A stretch of 37,567 nt of DNA from an uncultured Porphyromonas sp. Its GTDB lineage: Bacteria > Bacteroidota > Bacteroidia > Bacteroidales > Porphyromonadaceae. The notes under the pieces are model-generated. The model was not told where the DNA came from. It saw nothing but the letters and a program-made list of their open reading frames with translations, and searched no databases. Positions 24,276 through 32,475 of the stretch are shown in pieces; the stretch's first letter is position 1, and each line of letters opens with the position of its first letter. The translations under genes were made by a program, and so were the position numbers. The stretch is from positions 1 through 37,567 of the forward strand of contig NZ_CALIXW010000008.1 in assembly GCF_938046015.1 (NCBI RefSeq), read 5' to 3'.

Positions 24276-25274
24276 CTAAGACTTGGCCGCACGCACCTCG
24301 GCCTCACGGCGGGCGATGACTTGCTCTATAGGGCTATGGTCGATGGCGCCCGTCTTGGGATTGCGTCTGAGGTCATACTCCCAGCGCGTGCGCTTCCAGC
24401 GGTTGTGACTCCAGAGGTAGAGCTCGGGCGAGGCCTGGATATTGGCCTCGAGGAGGCGGAAGTACTGCCTGGTCAGCTCGTGCTCCTGGAGCGCCTGGGG
24501 CTCGTCGGTCATCAGCTGCAGCTCACAGCGGTAGTGGCCACGGCGCACGCGACTGATGGCGCCGTAGAAGGGCACCTGATCCACGCGGCGGATGATGCGC
24601 TCGGCACCTGTCAGCACAGGCGTCTCGTGATGTAGGAAGGGGAGCCACAGATGGATGCTGTCCCACATGGGGACTTGGTCGGCTATATAGCCGATGACGA
24701 TGGGCTGCTGTGCGCGCTGGTAGCGGAGGACACGTCTCAGGGTGTCCTCCATCTGTACGCTGATAGCACCGTTGCGCCCGCGTACGTGCAGCAGCAGCTT
24801 GTCGAAGGCGGGGCTCTCCAGCGCATGGTAGATCTGCACGCAGGTGCTGTCGGGGTGCAGCCAGTTGGGGAGGGTAGAGATCCATTCCCACTGGCCGAAG
24901 TGTCCGAGGTAGACGGCGCAGGAGCGCCCCTCAGCCATGTAGCGGTCGATCTGCTCGGTGCCGACGAACTCCATCCGTCTGCGGAGCGCCTTCGGCGAAA
25001 GGCTCATCAGCTTCACCGTCTCGACGATGTAGTCGCAGAACCAGCGGTAGAAGTCCCGCTGCAGCCCGCGTAGCTCGTCCTCGCTGCGCTCGGGGAAGGA
25101 CTCGGAGAGGTTCTTCCAGATGACCTTGTGGCGGTACTTCACCACGTAGCACATCAGCAGATAGAGGAGGTCCGAGAAGCGGTACAGCAGCCAGAAGGGT
25201 AGCAGCGACGCCAGATACCACAGGCCGAAGCCCAGCGCGTAGCCTAGGCGTGCCCCGAGACTCAGTTTACTCAT
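24276..25274 (-). CDS. Lipid A biosynthesis acyltransferase (LpxL/HtrB-like)
   Basis: A 332-residue inner-membrane acyltransferase that adds a secondary acyl chain to lipid A or a related lipid. A hydrophobic anchor covers about 10-38 (GFGLWYLASLLPFWLLYRFSDLLYLL with flanks), and the catalytic H-x4-E is in GHFGQWEW near 125-131. The RNGAISV and ADQVPMWDS blocks are characteristic of the LpxL/LpxM family. The start overlaps the upstream GIY-YIG gene by 8 bp (25267-25274), which fixes it and implies coupling. Which acyl chain it adds cannot be told. Confidence 0.9.
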   Translation of the reverse strand: MSKLSLGARLGYALGFGLWYLASLLPFWLLYRFSDLLYLLMCYVVKYRHKVIWKNLSESFPERSEDELRGLQRDFYRWFCDYIVETVKLMSLSPKALRRRMEFVGTEQIDRYMAEGRSCAVYLGHFGQWEWISTLPNWLHPDSTCVQIYHALESPAFDKLLLHVRGRNGAISVQMEDTLRRVLRYQRAQQPIVIGYIADQVPMWDSIHLWLPFLHHETPVLTGAERIIRRVDQVPFYGAISRVRRGHYRCELQLMTDEPQALQEHELTRQYFRLLEANIQASPELYLWSHNRWKRTRWEYDLRRNPKTGAIDHSPIEQVIARREAEVRAAKS

Positions 25275-26181
25275 CGGTGTCCTGCGCTGCAGCTAGCCCT
25301 AGAGCTGGGCGTAGCTCGGTGAGCCCCTCGAAACTTGTCCAACCATTGGCGCTGCGGCCACATAGGAACCGCGCAGCCGCCGAGGGACTATTGAAGGCAA
25401 TAGGCTTGAGGCTGCGATAGCCTCCCTCTTCGGCCTCTGTGAGGATGCCCTCGGCAAGGTACTTTAGGCGGAGGCCTTGAGCCCGTTCATGTTCTGCGGC
25501 TTGTTTTTGGGAAGGCTTGAGTGAGGGGAGGAAGGCTCCGCGCTCGATGAAGTACTTGTCTGCCTCTTGATATAGCTCGGCGAAGCCTCGCCCGCCGATC
25601 CATCGATAGTATCTCTTCTCTGGAGCTTGGCTAGGGTTCTTGGTCGCTAGCGGCTTAGCCTTATGCGCCTTAACCCGCGATTGTGTAGGGAGCAGTACTC
25701 CCTCGGCGCGTAGGAGAAACTCGATCTCGGCGATATACTTCGTATAGGCCACCTTATCAAAGGAACTGACGTTGGGAGCCTTGTCGCGGAGTTCACAGTT
25801 CTCCAGCTCATAGCTGTCTGCATCCTTGAAGCGGTGGATAAAGTGGTGCTCCATGAAGTCGATAGCATTGGCATCAAAGCTGTTATTCTCCGAGATGAAC
25901 ATCAGGCAATGCGTCCAGAAGTCCTTCTTCGTCTTGTGCTGGCTGATCCGTGTGATACCGTTGCGAGATTGCCCGATATAGACCCGAGGTCGCTGGCCTG
26001 GGGCTGGGCTGTCAAAGAGGAAGTACACGGCGTAGTAGCCCGTCCCCTCCTCCTTGCTTACCGCTGTAAGTCGGCCTGCGCTGAAGTAAAAGCCTTTGAT
26101 GGAGCTGGCGGCCTCCTGGATGATCTTGAGCTCGGTCGGTGCCTGCTCGTCGGGGAATGTATATCTGATCGCTTTAGCCAT
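25267..26181 (-). CDS. GIY-YIG nuclease domain protein with DUF4357
   Basis: A 304-residue protein. GYYAVYFLF followed by RVYIGQSRNGITRISQH gives the GIY-YIG core (about 45-85), with the likely metal-binding Glu in MEHHFIHRF near 112. The C-terminal 60 residues (FNSPSAAARFLCGRSANGW) are a DUF4357 domain, a frequent partner. Family members are mostly uncharacterised; a nuclease role is inferred from the fold. The frame is open to 26376, but the promoter at 26200-26231 sits there, so MAKAIRYTF is the start. Its codon use is less GC-biased than the downstream genes. Odd partner for an LPS operon, which it heads. Confidence 0.85.
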   Translation of the reverse strand: MAKAIRYTFPDEQAPTELKIIQEAASSIKGFYFSAGRLTAVSKEEGTGYYAVYFLFDSPAPGQRPRVYIGQSRNGITRISQHKTKKDFWTHCLMFISENNSFDANAIDFMEHHFIHRFKDADSYELENCELRDKAPNVSSFDKVAYTKYIAEIEFLLRAEGVLLPTQSRVKAHKAKPLATKNPSQAPEKRYYRWIGGRGFAELYQEADKYFIERGAFLPSLKPSQKQAAEHERAQGLRLKYLAEGILTEAEEGGYRSLKPIAFNSPSAAARFLCGRSANGWTSFEGLTELRPALGLAAAQDTDE

Positions 26182-26199
26182 ATAGGGGTCTATGTCTTG

Positions 26200-26231
26200 C
26201 AAAGTTAGTACAAGCCAGTGCGATAGGCAAA
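26200..26231 (-). promoter_or_regulatory. Promoter of the GIY-YIG/LPS operon
   Basis: Minus strand TTTG (26228-26231), 20-bp spacer, TAACTTTG (26200-26207): an essentially perfect Bacteroidota promoter. The start codon at 26181 leaves a leader of only about 10-12 nt. Confidence 0.8.
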
Positions 26232-26717
26232 TGTCTGTGGCAGCAGGGATCGGGCGATGCTGCTGCGTGTCTCGGAGGGCTGTCGAGGCGCTAGGCGGGG
26301 TAGAGGCTCGCCTCCTGCTGCACGTAGCCCCTCGGAGCGGCGGGCGGGGCTCGCTCGCTGCCCCCGGCGCCCGCACATTAGTTCCTCGGCGAGCTCCGAC
26401 AAGTGCCTTAGGAAGCCCCTATATAGATTGGAGTGAGCTGAGCCTAGAGGGGGGCTGGGGTTTATTATATTATTTCTCGCCGTCACAGCTATCAGTCAGC
26501 TCCATTTATTATATAATATCTGGCGAGAACTTATATTACTTTTCTCCGTCCCCCTAGGCTGTGAGCTTCGGCAGGGGCTGGTCGCAGCTCCGCCAGCCTT
26601 ATCCTTGGCCTCGCCAAGCGTAGGCTCGGAGGGCCCTTCTGGAGAGGCGCTGAGGAGGGCTGCCAAAGGGTGGGCAGTGCCCCACGACCTATTACCAAGA
26701 ATTATGTATTCTAGGGC
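26232..26717. other. Intergenic region between divergent operons
   Basis: Separates the minus-strand LPS operon from the plus-strand Rnf operon. It holds the A+T-rich 22-bp array at 26450-26559 and, upstream, two further units (26380 AGTTCCTCGG, 26402 AGTGCCTTAG) 22 bp apart. Small ORFs on both strands are not convincing. Confidence 0.55.
26450..26559 (+). repeat. 22-bp array E with A+T-rich units
   Basis: Units start at 26450, 26472 (ATTTCTCGCC), 26494 (AGTCAGCTCC), 26516 (ATATCTGGCG) and 26538 (ACTTTTCTCC). The last two match array D: the 17-mer TTATATTACTTTTCTCC is identical at 10028-10044 and 26531-26547, and the 12-mer TATAATATCTGG at 9965-9976 and 26512-26523. Its third unit contains ATCAGTCAGC, the hallmark of arrays A-C, and so links the two sequence types. 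Confidence 0.78.
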
Positions 26718-26748
26718 TTGTTTCTTTGGGGCAGAATACCTACTTTTG
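26718..26748 (+). promoter_or_regulatory. Rnf operon promoter
   Basis: TTG (26718-26720), 20-bp spacer, TACTTTTG (26741-26748), a full Bacteroidota consensus. Transcription would begin about 26755, giving an unusually long leader of about 105 nt before rseC. Confidence 0.75.
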
Positions 26749-26861
26749 TCTATGTGAATTGTTTGGGGCTGGGGCTGAGTGCCTTCGCAAGAGCTGGGAC
26801 TAAGCCCTCGGTCTGATCTGAGCTGATAACTACAGCTCCTCACCAGCAATAGGACATCACA

Positions 26862-27308
26862 ATGAACGGATCATGTACTGGGTCGGAACGCCGGTCGGGG
26901 GTCGTCGTGGCAGTGACCCCGACCGAGGTGACCGTGAAGATCCAGCAGCTGAGCGCCTGTACGGGCTGCCATGCCAAAGACTTTTGTACCACTGCCGACA
27001 GCCAGGATAGGCTTCTCACGATACCTACCCAGGGAAGACACTATGAGCCCGGCCAGGCTGTGCTCGTCGAGGCGCGCGATAGCATCGGACGCCGTGCCAT
27101 CCTCTTGGCCTTCCTCCTCCCCCTTCTTCTGCTCCTCCTAGGTCTAGGCCTTGGCCTGCATGCCCTCGGCCTCAGTGAGGGCCCCAGCATCGCCCTCAGC
27201 CTCGTGCTCCTGGCGCTCTACGGCCTCCTACTCTACGCCTCTCGAGGGCGTCTAGCGCGCTCGCTGCGCCTAGAGCTGCATCCCCTGACATCTACTACAC
27301 ATCCCTAG
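26862..27308 (+). CDS. rseC: SoxR-reducing system protein RseC family
   Basis: A 148-residue membrane protein. A soluble N-terminal domain carries the Cys set ACTGCHAKDFC (C-x2-C-x5-C near 30-39), and two membrane helices lie at about 80-100 and 107-125. RseC/RsxC-family proteins accompany Rnf and may help in its redox or assembly. In Bacteroidota rseC is the usual first gene of the rnf operon, as here, 4 bp before rnfB. The start ATG (26862) is supported by the operon layout; M4 is a minor alternative. Confidence 0.9.
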   Translation: MNGSCTGSERRSGVVVAVTPTEVTVKIQQLSACTGCHAKDFCTTADSQDRLLTIPTQGRHYEPGQAVLVEARDSIGRRAILLAFLLPLLLLLLGLGLGLHALGLSEGPSIALSLVLLALYGLLLYASRGRLARSLRLELHPLTSTTHP

Positions 27309-27312
27309 CATC

Positions 27313-28221
27313 ATGTTTACCACCATCGCTGTCCTCGCCCTCATCGGGGCGCTAGGTGCAGGACTGCTGTATCTGGTCTCACGCCGCTTCGAGGTGCAGG
27401 AGGATCCCCGTATCGCCGAGGTGGCCGAGGTGCTGCCCCAGGCCAACTGTGGCGGCTGCGGCTACCCGGGCTGTGCTGCCTTCGCCTCGGCCTGTGCGCG
27501 TAGCGAGGGCCTCGAGGGGCTCTTCTGCCCCGTGGGAGGCTCGCCCGTCATGGATAAGGTCGGCGCTATCCTCGGCATGGCCGCCAAGAAGCAGGACCCA
27601 CTGGTCGCCGTCCTGCGCTGCAATGGTACCTGCGACGCGCGCCCGCGTACCAATATATATAATGGTGCCTCCAGCTGTACCGTCGCCTCGGCCCTCTACA
27701 AGGGCGAGACAGACTGTAGCTGGGGCTGCCTCGGGCTAGGGGACTGCGTCGAGTCCTGCCACTTCGATGCGATGTACATGGATGAGGAGACGCGCCTGCC
27801 CGTGATCCTCGAGGACAAGTGCGTGGCCTGTGGCGCCTGTGTCAAGGCTTGTCCCAAGACCATCATCGAGCTGCGTAAGAAGGGACCCAAGAACCGCCGC
27901 ATCTACGTCAGCTGCGTCAATAAGGATAAGGGCGGCGTGGCGAAGAAGGCCTGCAGCAATGCCTGCATCGGCTGTAGCCTCTGCTTCAAGGAGTGTAAGT
28001 TCGAGGCCATCACCATCGCTGACAACCTCTCCTACATCGACCACACCAAGTGCCGCCTCTGCCGCAAGTGTGTCAGCGTCTGCCCCACGCACGCCATACA
28101 CGAGCTGGGCTTCCCGCCCAAGAAGGAGCCCGCAGCTGAGCCCGCTACCCCCGAGGCCGCAGCGGGCCCCACACCACCCCTGCCAGCCGCCCCCGCTAGC
28201 AGCGGAGCTCTGCCTGCCTGA
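27313..28221 (+). CDS. rnfB: Ion-translocating oxidoreductase subunit RnfB
   Basis: A 302-residue iron-sulfur subunit that takes electrons from ferredoxin. One N-terminal membrane helix (about 3-22), then NCGGCGYPGC...C for the first [4Fe-4S] cluster (about 45-80), then further ferredoxin-type sets including CVACGACVKACP, CIGCSLCFKEC and CRLCRKCVSVCP. After the last cluster an unusual tail of about 30 residues is almost wholly Pro, Ala and Glu, likely disordered and acidic/proline-rich. Tightly packed in the operon (4 bp after rseC, 26 bp before rnfC). Confidence 0.96.
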   Translation: MFTTIAVLALIGALGAGLLYLVSRRFEVQEDPRIAEVAEVLPQANCGGCGYPGCAAFASACARSEGLEGLFCPVGGSPVMDKVGAILGMAAKKQDPLVAVLRCNGTCDARPRTNIYNGASSCTVASALYKGETDCSWGCLGLGDCVESCHFDAMYMDEETRLPVILEDKCVACGACVKACPKTIIELRKKGPKNRRIYVSCVNKDKGGVAKKACSNACIGCSLCFKECKFEAITIADNLSYIDHTKCRLCRKCVSVCPTHAIHELGFPPKKEPAAEPATPEAAAGPTPPLPAAPASSGALPA

Positions 28222-28247
28222 AGGATCCCCTAACTAAGAGCTAGACC

Positions 28248-29582
28248 ATGCTACGTACCTTTCGTCTCGGAGGCATACACCCTCCCGAAAACAAGCTCTC
28301 CGCAGCCGTCGCCCCTCAGCCGCTGGCGCTGCCACGCGAAGTAATCATCCCCATCGGGCAGCACATAGGCGCCCCTGCCGTACCCGTCGTCGCTAAGGGC
28401 GACCTCGTTAAGGTCGGCACAGTCATCGCCAAGACAGGGGGCTTCGTCTCCGCCAACATCCATTCCTCAGTCACGGGTAAGGTCACCAAGATCGACGCCG
28501 TCTACGACGCTGGGGGCTACAAGCGCCCTGCCATCATCATCAGTGTCACCCCCGAGGAGGAATGGGAGGAGGGCATAGACCGCAGCCCCGAGTTGGTCCG
28601 TGACTGCACGCTTAGCCCCCAGGAGATCACCAGCGCCATCGCGGCTGCTGGGGTCGTCGGCCTCGGAGGGGCGACCTTCCCCACGCACGTCAAGCTCGCT
28701 CCGCCCCCAGGGGCCAAGGCCGAGCTCCTCATCGTCAACGCTGTGGAGTGCGAGCCCTACCTGACCAGTGACCATCAGCTGATGCTCACCAAGGCCCCCG
28801 AGATCCTCGTCGGCGTCCAGCTGCTGATGCGTGCCCTCGAGGTAGGCCGCACCGTCATCGGCATCGAGGCCAATAAGCCTGACGCCATCGCCCTCATGAC
28901 GCGCCTGGCGAAGGACTACCCTGGGGTAGAGGTCATGCCACTGAAGGTACAGTACCCGCAGGGAGGGGAGAAGCAGCTCATCGATGCCGTCCTACGCCGT
29001 CAGGTCAAGAGCGGCGCCCTGCCGATATCCGCTGGTGCTGTCGTGCAGAACGTCGGTACGGTCTTTGCCGTCTACGAGGCCGTGCAGAAGCACAAGCCCC
29101 TCATCGAGCGCATCGTCACCGTCACGGGCAAGCACCTCGAGCGCCCAGCCAACTACCTCGTGCGCATCGGCACGCCCATCCAGGATCTGATCACGGCCTC
29201 GGGCGGGCTACCCGAGGACACGGGGAAGATCATCGGCGGCGGCCCTATGATGGGCAAGGCGCTGCTTAGCCCCGACATCCCCGTCACCAAGGGGACCTCA
29301 GGTGTGCTACTGCTGCCGCACGAGGAGTCCGTACGACAGCCCATGCGTGCCTGCATCCGCTGCGCCAAGTGCGTCAACGTATGCCCCATGGGGCTCAATC
29401 CTACCTATCTGATGCGCGACGTGCAGTACGCCGACTGGGATCAGGTGGAGCGTGGCTATGTCCTCGACTGCATCGAGTGCGGCTCCTGCAGCTATGCTTG
29501 CCCCTCGCATCGCCCGCTGCTGGACTTCATCCGTGTAGGCAAGCAGCGCGTCTCTGCCATCGTTCGTGCCCGTAAAAGCTAA
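28248..29582 (+). CDS. rnfC: Ion-translocating oxidoreductase subunit RnfC
   Basis: A 444-residue peripheral subunit that exchanges electrons with NADH. An N-terminal barrel-sandwich region (about 1-100) is followed by the NADH/FMN-binding domain with GLGGATFPTHVKL (about 140-150), then two ferredoxin motifs, CIRCAKCVNVCP near 370 and CIECGSCSYACP near 409. It is the compact form, without the long Ala/Lys-rich C-terminal extension of the E. coli homologue. rnfD starts 4 bp after the stop. Confidence 0.96.
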   Translation: MLRTFRLGGIHPPENKLSAAVAPQPLALPREVIIPIGQHIGAPAVPVVAKGDLVKVGTVIAKTGGFVSANIHSSVTGKVTKIDAVYDAGGYKRPAIIISVTPEEEWEEGIDRSPELVRDCTLSPQEITSAIAAAGVVGLGGATFPTHVKLAPPPGAKAELLIVNAVECEPYLTSDHQLMLTKAPEILVGVQLLMRALEVGRTVIGIEANKPDAIALMTRLAKDYPGVEVMPLKVQYPQGGEKQLIDAVLRRQVKSGALPISAGAVVQNVGTVFAVYEAVQKHKPLIERIVTVTGKHLERPANYLVRIGTPIQDLITASGGLPEDTGKIIGGGPMMGKALLSPDIPVTKGTSGVLLLPHEESVRQPMRACIRCAKCVNVCPMGLNPTYLMRDVQYADWDQVERGYVLDCIECGSCSYACPSHRPLLDFIRVGKQRVSAIVRARKS

Positions 29583-29586
29583 GCTC

Positions 29587-30564
29587 ATGGATAAGCTCAT
29601 CATCTCTCCCTCCCCGCACATACACAGCGGTGACAGCATCGAGCGCAATATGTACGCCGTGCTGCTGGCACTGGCGCCGGCTTGCCTCGTCTCGCTGGTG
29701 ATCTTCGGCCTCGGAGCGCTGGTCGTCCTGCTGGTCAGCGTCCTCGGCTGCTGCCTCACGGAGTGGCTCATCACGAAGTATCTCTACGGCAGTGAGCCCA
29801 CGCTGCGGGACGGCTCGGCCGTCCTCACGGGGCTGCTCCTAGGGATGAACCTCCCCTCCAGCCTCCCTTGGTGGATCGTCCTCATCGGCAGCATCGTAGC
29901 TATCGGCGTGGGTAAGATGAGCTTCGGCGGCCTCGGGGGGAATATCTTTAACCCTGCGCTCGTCGGGCGTGTCTTCCTGCTCATCGCCTATCCCGCACCT
30001 ATGACGCTGTGGCCTGAGGCCGGGCAGCTGCTTCGCTATACCGATGCTACGACGGGGGCTACCCCACTGGGCATCGCTAAGGGCGTAGCGACAGCTACCC
30101 CGGGGATGAGCTGGGAGCAGCTTCCCTCGGCGGGTGACCTCCTGCTGGGGCTGCACGGTGGTAGCCTCGGGGAGGTCAGTGCCTTGGCTCTGCTTCTAGG
30201 CCTGGGGTATCTGCTCTGGCGGCGGGTCATCACCTGGCTCATCCCTATGGCAGTGCTGGGCTCGGCCTTTGCCTTCTCTGGACTGATGCATCTGATCAAC
30301 CCCGCGCTCTACGCCTCGCCGCTGGTGCACCTCCTATCGGGAGGGATGCTCCTCGGGGCGATCTTCATGGCTACGGACTACGTCACGAGCCCGCTCTCGG
30401 CACGAGGACAGCTGATCTACGGCGCCTTCATCGGCCTCTTGACGATGCTGATACGCCTCTTCGGGAGCTACCCCGAGGGGATGTCCTTTGCTATCTTGAT
30501 CATGAATGCCTTCACGCCTCTGATCAATATCTACGTACGACCTAAGCACTTCGGAGGACGCTAA
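29587..30564 (+). CDS. rnfD: Ion-translocating oxidoreductase subunit RnfD
   Basis: A 325-residue integral membrane subunit, NqrB/RnfD family, with about nine or ten helices, part of the ion path. TTGATPLG near 155-162 is the family motif whose Thr carries FMN covalently. The open frame reaches upstream to 29566, overlapping rnfC; MDKLIISPSPHIHSG at 29587 is the conserved N terminus and the better start. It ends 1 bp before rnfG. Confidence 0.95.
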   Translation: MDKLIISPSPHIHSGDSIERNMYAVLLALAPACLVSLVIFGLGALVVLLVSVLGCCLTEWLITKYLYGSEPTLRDGSAVLTGLLLGMNLPSSLPWWIVLIGSIVAIGVGKMSFGGLGGNIFNPALVGRVFLLIAYPAPMTLWPEAGQLLRYTDATTGATPLGIAKGVATATPGMSWEQLPSAGDLLLGLHGGSLGEVSALALLLGLGYLLWRRVITWLIPMAVLGSAFAFSGLMHLINPALYASPLVHLLSGGMLLGAIFMATDYVTSPLSARGQLIYGAFIGLLTMLIRLFGSYPEGMSFAILIMNAFTPLINIYVRPKHFGGR

Positions 30565-30565
30565 G

Positions 30566-31237
30566 ATGAAGAAGCTAAGTTCGACCCTACCCAATATGCT
30601 GCTCTCCCTGACGGGGATCTGTATCGTCGTCTCGGGGATCCTTGCCCTAGTGAATAAGGTGACCGCCGAGCCCATAGCGGCCTCGGCGATGAAGGCCAAG
30701 GTAGAGGCCATACGTGCCGTGACGCCCGCCTTCGACAATAATCCCTACGCCGAGCGCGAGCGTCTGCTGCCCGAGGGCGAGACCGATAGCTTGACCGTCT
30801 ACCCAGCCAGGAAGGGCGGCTCCCTCGTAGGCTATGCCGTGGAGAGCTACACACGGGCGGGCTTCAACGGCCTAATCTCCGTGATGGTGGGCTTCGACAC
30901 TGAGGGCACGCTCGTGGACTTCTCGGTGCTGGAGCATAGCGAGAGTCCTGGCCTTGGCTCGCTGATCCCCGAGTGGTACCACCAGAAGAGCGAGACGGGC
31001 GGCCTAAGGGAAATGCGCGGCCTCAGCATGAGTAAGGAGGCGCCGCTCTCGGTACGCAAGGATGGCGGACGGGTGGATGCCATTACCGCCGCCACCATCA
31101 GCAGCCGCGCCTTCCTCGACGCGGTCAACCGTGCCTGGCGTGTCTACCGCCAGCTGCAGTCCCAGGAGGCTGCCCCCTCTGGTGAGTCCTCTAGCTCCAG
31201 CACCGCAGTCTCTGCCCCTACCTCCTCACCTAGCTAG
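30566..31237 (+). CDS. rnfG: Ion-translocating oxidoreductase subunit RnfG
   Basis: A 223-residue membrane-anchored flavoprotein facing the periplasm: one N-terminal helix (about 10-30), then an FMN-binding domain. The covalent-FMN motif is ITAATIS at 173-179, T177 being the expected attachment residue (usual form S/T-G-A-T; here Ala replaces Gly). The last 25 residues are Ser/Pro/Ala-rich, a low-complexity tail. rnfE starts 9 bp downstream. Confidence 0.94.
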   Translation: MKKLSSTLPNMLLSLTGICIVVSGILALVNKVTAEPIAASAMKAKVEAIRAVTPAFDNNPYAERERLLPEGETDSLTVYPARKGGSLVGYAVESYTRAGFNGLISVMVGFDTEGTLVDFSVLEHSESPGLGSLIPEWYHQKSETGGLREMRGLSMSKEAPLSVRKDGGRVDAITAATISSRAFLDAVNRAWRVYRQLQSQEAAPSGESSSSSTAVSAPTSSPS

Positions 31238-31246
31238 CCTACCGCC

Positions 31247-31825
31247 ATGCGACCTCTAGACATCATCAAGAACGGCATCACGACAGAGAACCCTACCTTC
31301 GTCCTTCTGCTCGGGATGTGCCCTACGCTCGCCACGACCAGCTCGGCACTGAACGGACTGGCGATGGGGCTGGCGACCATGTTCGTCCTTATCTGCTCCA
31401 ATAGCGCCATCTCGCTGATCAAGCACCTCGTCCCCGACGCCGTCCGTATCCCGAGCTACATCGTCGTCATCGCGGGCTTCGTGACGATCGTCCAGCTGCT
31501 GATGCAGGCCTATCTGCCCGCGCTGTACGCCTCGCTCGGGCTCTTCATCCCGCTGATCGTCGTCAACTGCATCGTCCTGGGCCGTGCTGAGGCGGTGGCG
31601 GCGAAGCAGCCCGTGCTGCACGCCAGCCTTGACGGAGTGGGTATCGGACTCGGCTTCACGCTCTCGCTGACGCTGCTTGGGCTGCTGCGCGAGTTCCTCG
31701 GGGCAGGCACCGCTTTCGGCCTGCAGCTCTACCCCAAGACCTATAGCGCTCTGCTCTTTGTCCTCGCCCCAGGGGCCTTCATCGTCCTGGGCTATCTCAT
31801 CGCACTGAAGAATAAGCTATCATGA
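31247..31825 (+). CDS. rnfE: Ion-translocating oxidoreductase subunit RnfE
   Basis: A 192-residue integral membrane protein with six predicted helices, homologous to RnfA and NqrD. Family features include ENPTFVLLLGMCPTLATT with a Cys in the first half helix and IPLIVVNCIVLGRAEA later; the paired Cys residues bind the intramembrane iron-sulfur centre with RnfA. Its stop overlaps the rnfA start by 4 bp (31822-31825). Confidence 0.95.
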   Translation: MRPLDIIKNGITTENPTFVLLLGMCPTLATTSSALNGLAMGLATMFVLICSNSAISLIKHLVPDAVRIPSYIVVIAGFVTIVQLLMQAYLPALYASLGLFIPLIVVNCIVLGRAEAVAAKQPVLHASLDGVGIGLGFTLSLTLLGLLREFLGAGTAFGLQLYPKTYSALLFVLAPGAFIVLGYLIALKNKLS

Positions 31826-32403
31826 CGCACTACCTACTCATCTTCGTCGCGGCGGTCTTCGTCAATAACGTCGTCCTCTCGCAGTTCCTCGGCATCTGTC
31901 CCTTCCTCGGCGTGTCGAAGAAGGTAGATACGGCCGCTGGTATGGGAGCCGCCGTGACCTTCGTCCTGGCGCTGGCGACGATGTGCACCTTCCTCCTGCA
32001 GCGCTTCGTCCTGGAGCCGCTGGACATGGTCTATATGCAGACCATCGCCTTCATCCTCGTCATTGCGGCCCTGGTGCAGATGGTGGAGATCATCCTCAAG
32101 AAAGTCTCGCCCGCGCTCTACCAGGCCCTCGGCGTCTTCCTCCCGCTGATCACGACCAACTGCTGCGTGCTCGGCGTGGCAATCCTCGTGATCCAGAAGG
32201 AGTTCAACCTCATGGAGAGCGTCGTCTATGCCGTCTCCATCGCCCTCGGCTTCACGCTCGCACTGGTCGTCTTTGCGGGTATCCGCGAGCAGCTGGCGCG
32301 CACCGAGCTCCCGCCCAGCATGCGTGGTATTCCCATTGCGCTCATATCGGCGGGTATCCTTGCCATGGCCTTCATGGGCTTCAGCGGCATGGTGCGCCTC
32401 TAG
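31822..32403 (+). CDS. rnfA: Ion-translocating oxidoreductase subunit RnfA
   Basis: A 193-residue six-helix membrane protein, inverted partner of RnfE. NNVVLSQFLGICPFLGVSKK near 14-33 and PLITTNCCVLGVAIL near 108-122 are the conserved half-helix motifs with the metal-binding Cys. Last gene of the rnf operon, translationally coupled to rnfE by an ATGA overlap and followed by a strong terminator. Confidence 0.96.
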   Translation: MTHYLLIFVAAVFVNNVVLSQFLGICPFLGVSKKVDTAAGMGAAVTFVLALATMCTFLLQRFVLEPLDMVYMQTIAFILVIAALVQMVEIILKKVSPALYQALGVFLPLITTNCCVLGVAILVIQKEFNLMESVVYAVSIALGFTLALVVFAGIREQLARTELPPSMRGIPIALISAGILAMAFMGFSGMVRL

Positions 32404-32433
32404 CCTAGGCTAAGGCTCCGCGTCGGAGTATCA

Positions 32434-32475
32434 GGCACGGGAGGGAACGAAGCGTATTTCGTTCCCTCCCGTGCC
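32434..32475 (+). terminator. Rnf operon terminator
   Basis: An 18-bp perfect stem (32434-32451 with 32458-32475) with a 6-nt loop, followed by GTTTCTATTTT. It lies 30 bp after the rnfA stop. Confidence 0.93.

Noticed and set aside
26192..26557. 121-codon ORF in the gap before the Rnf operon
   Set aside because: Starts inside the promoter of the divergent operon and crosses the A+T-rich repeat array; no domain.
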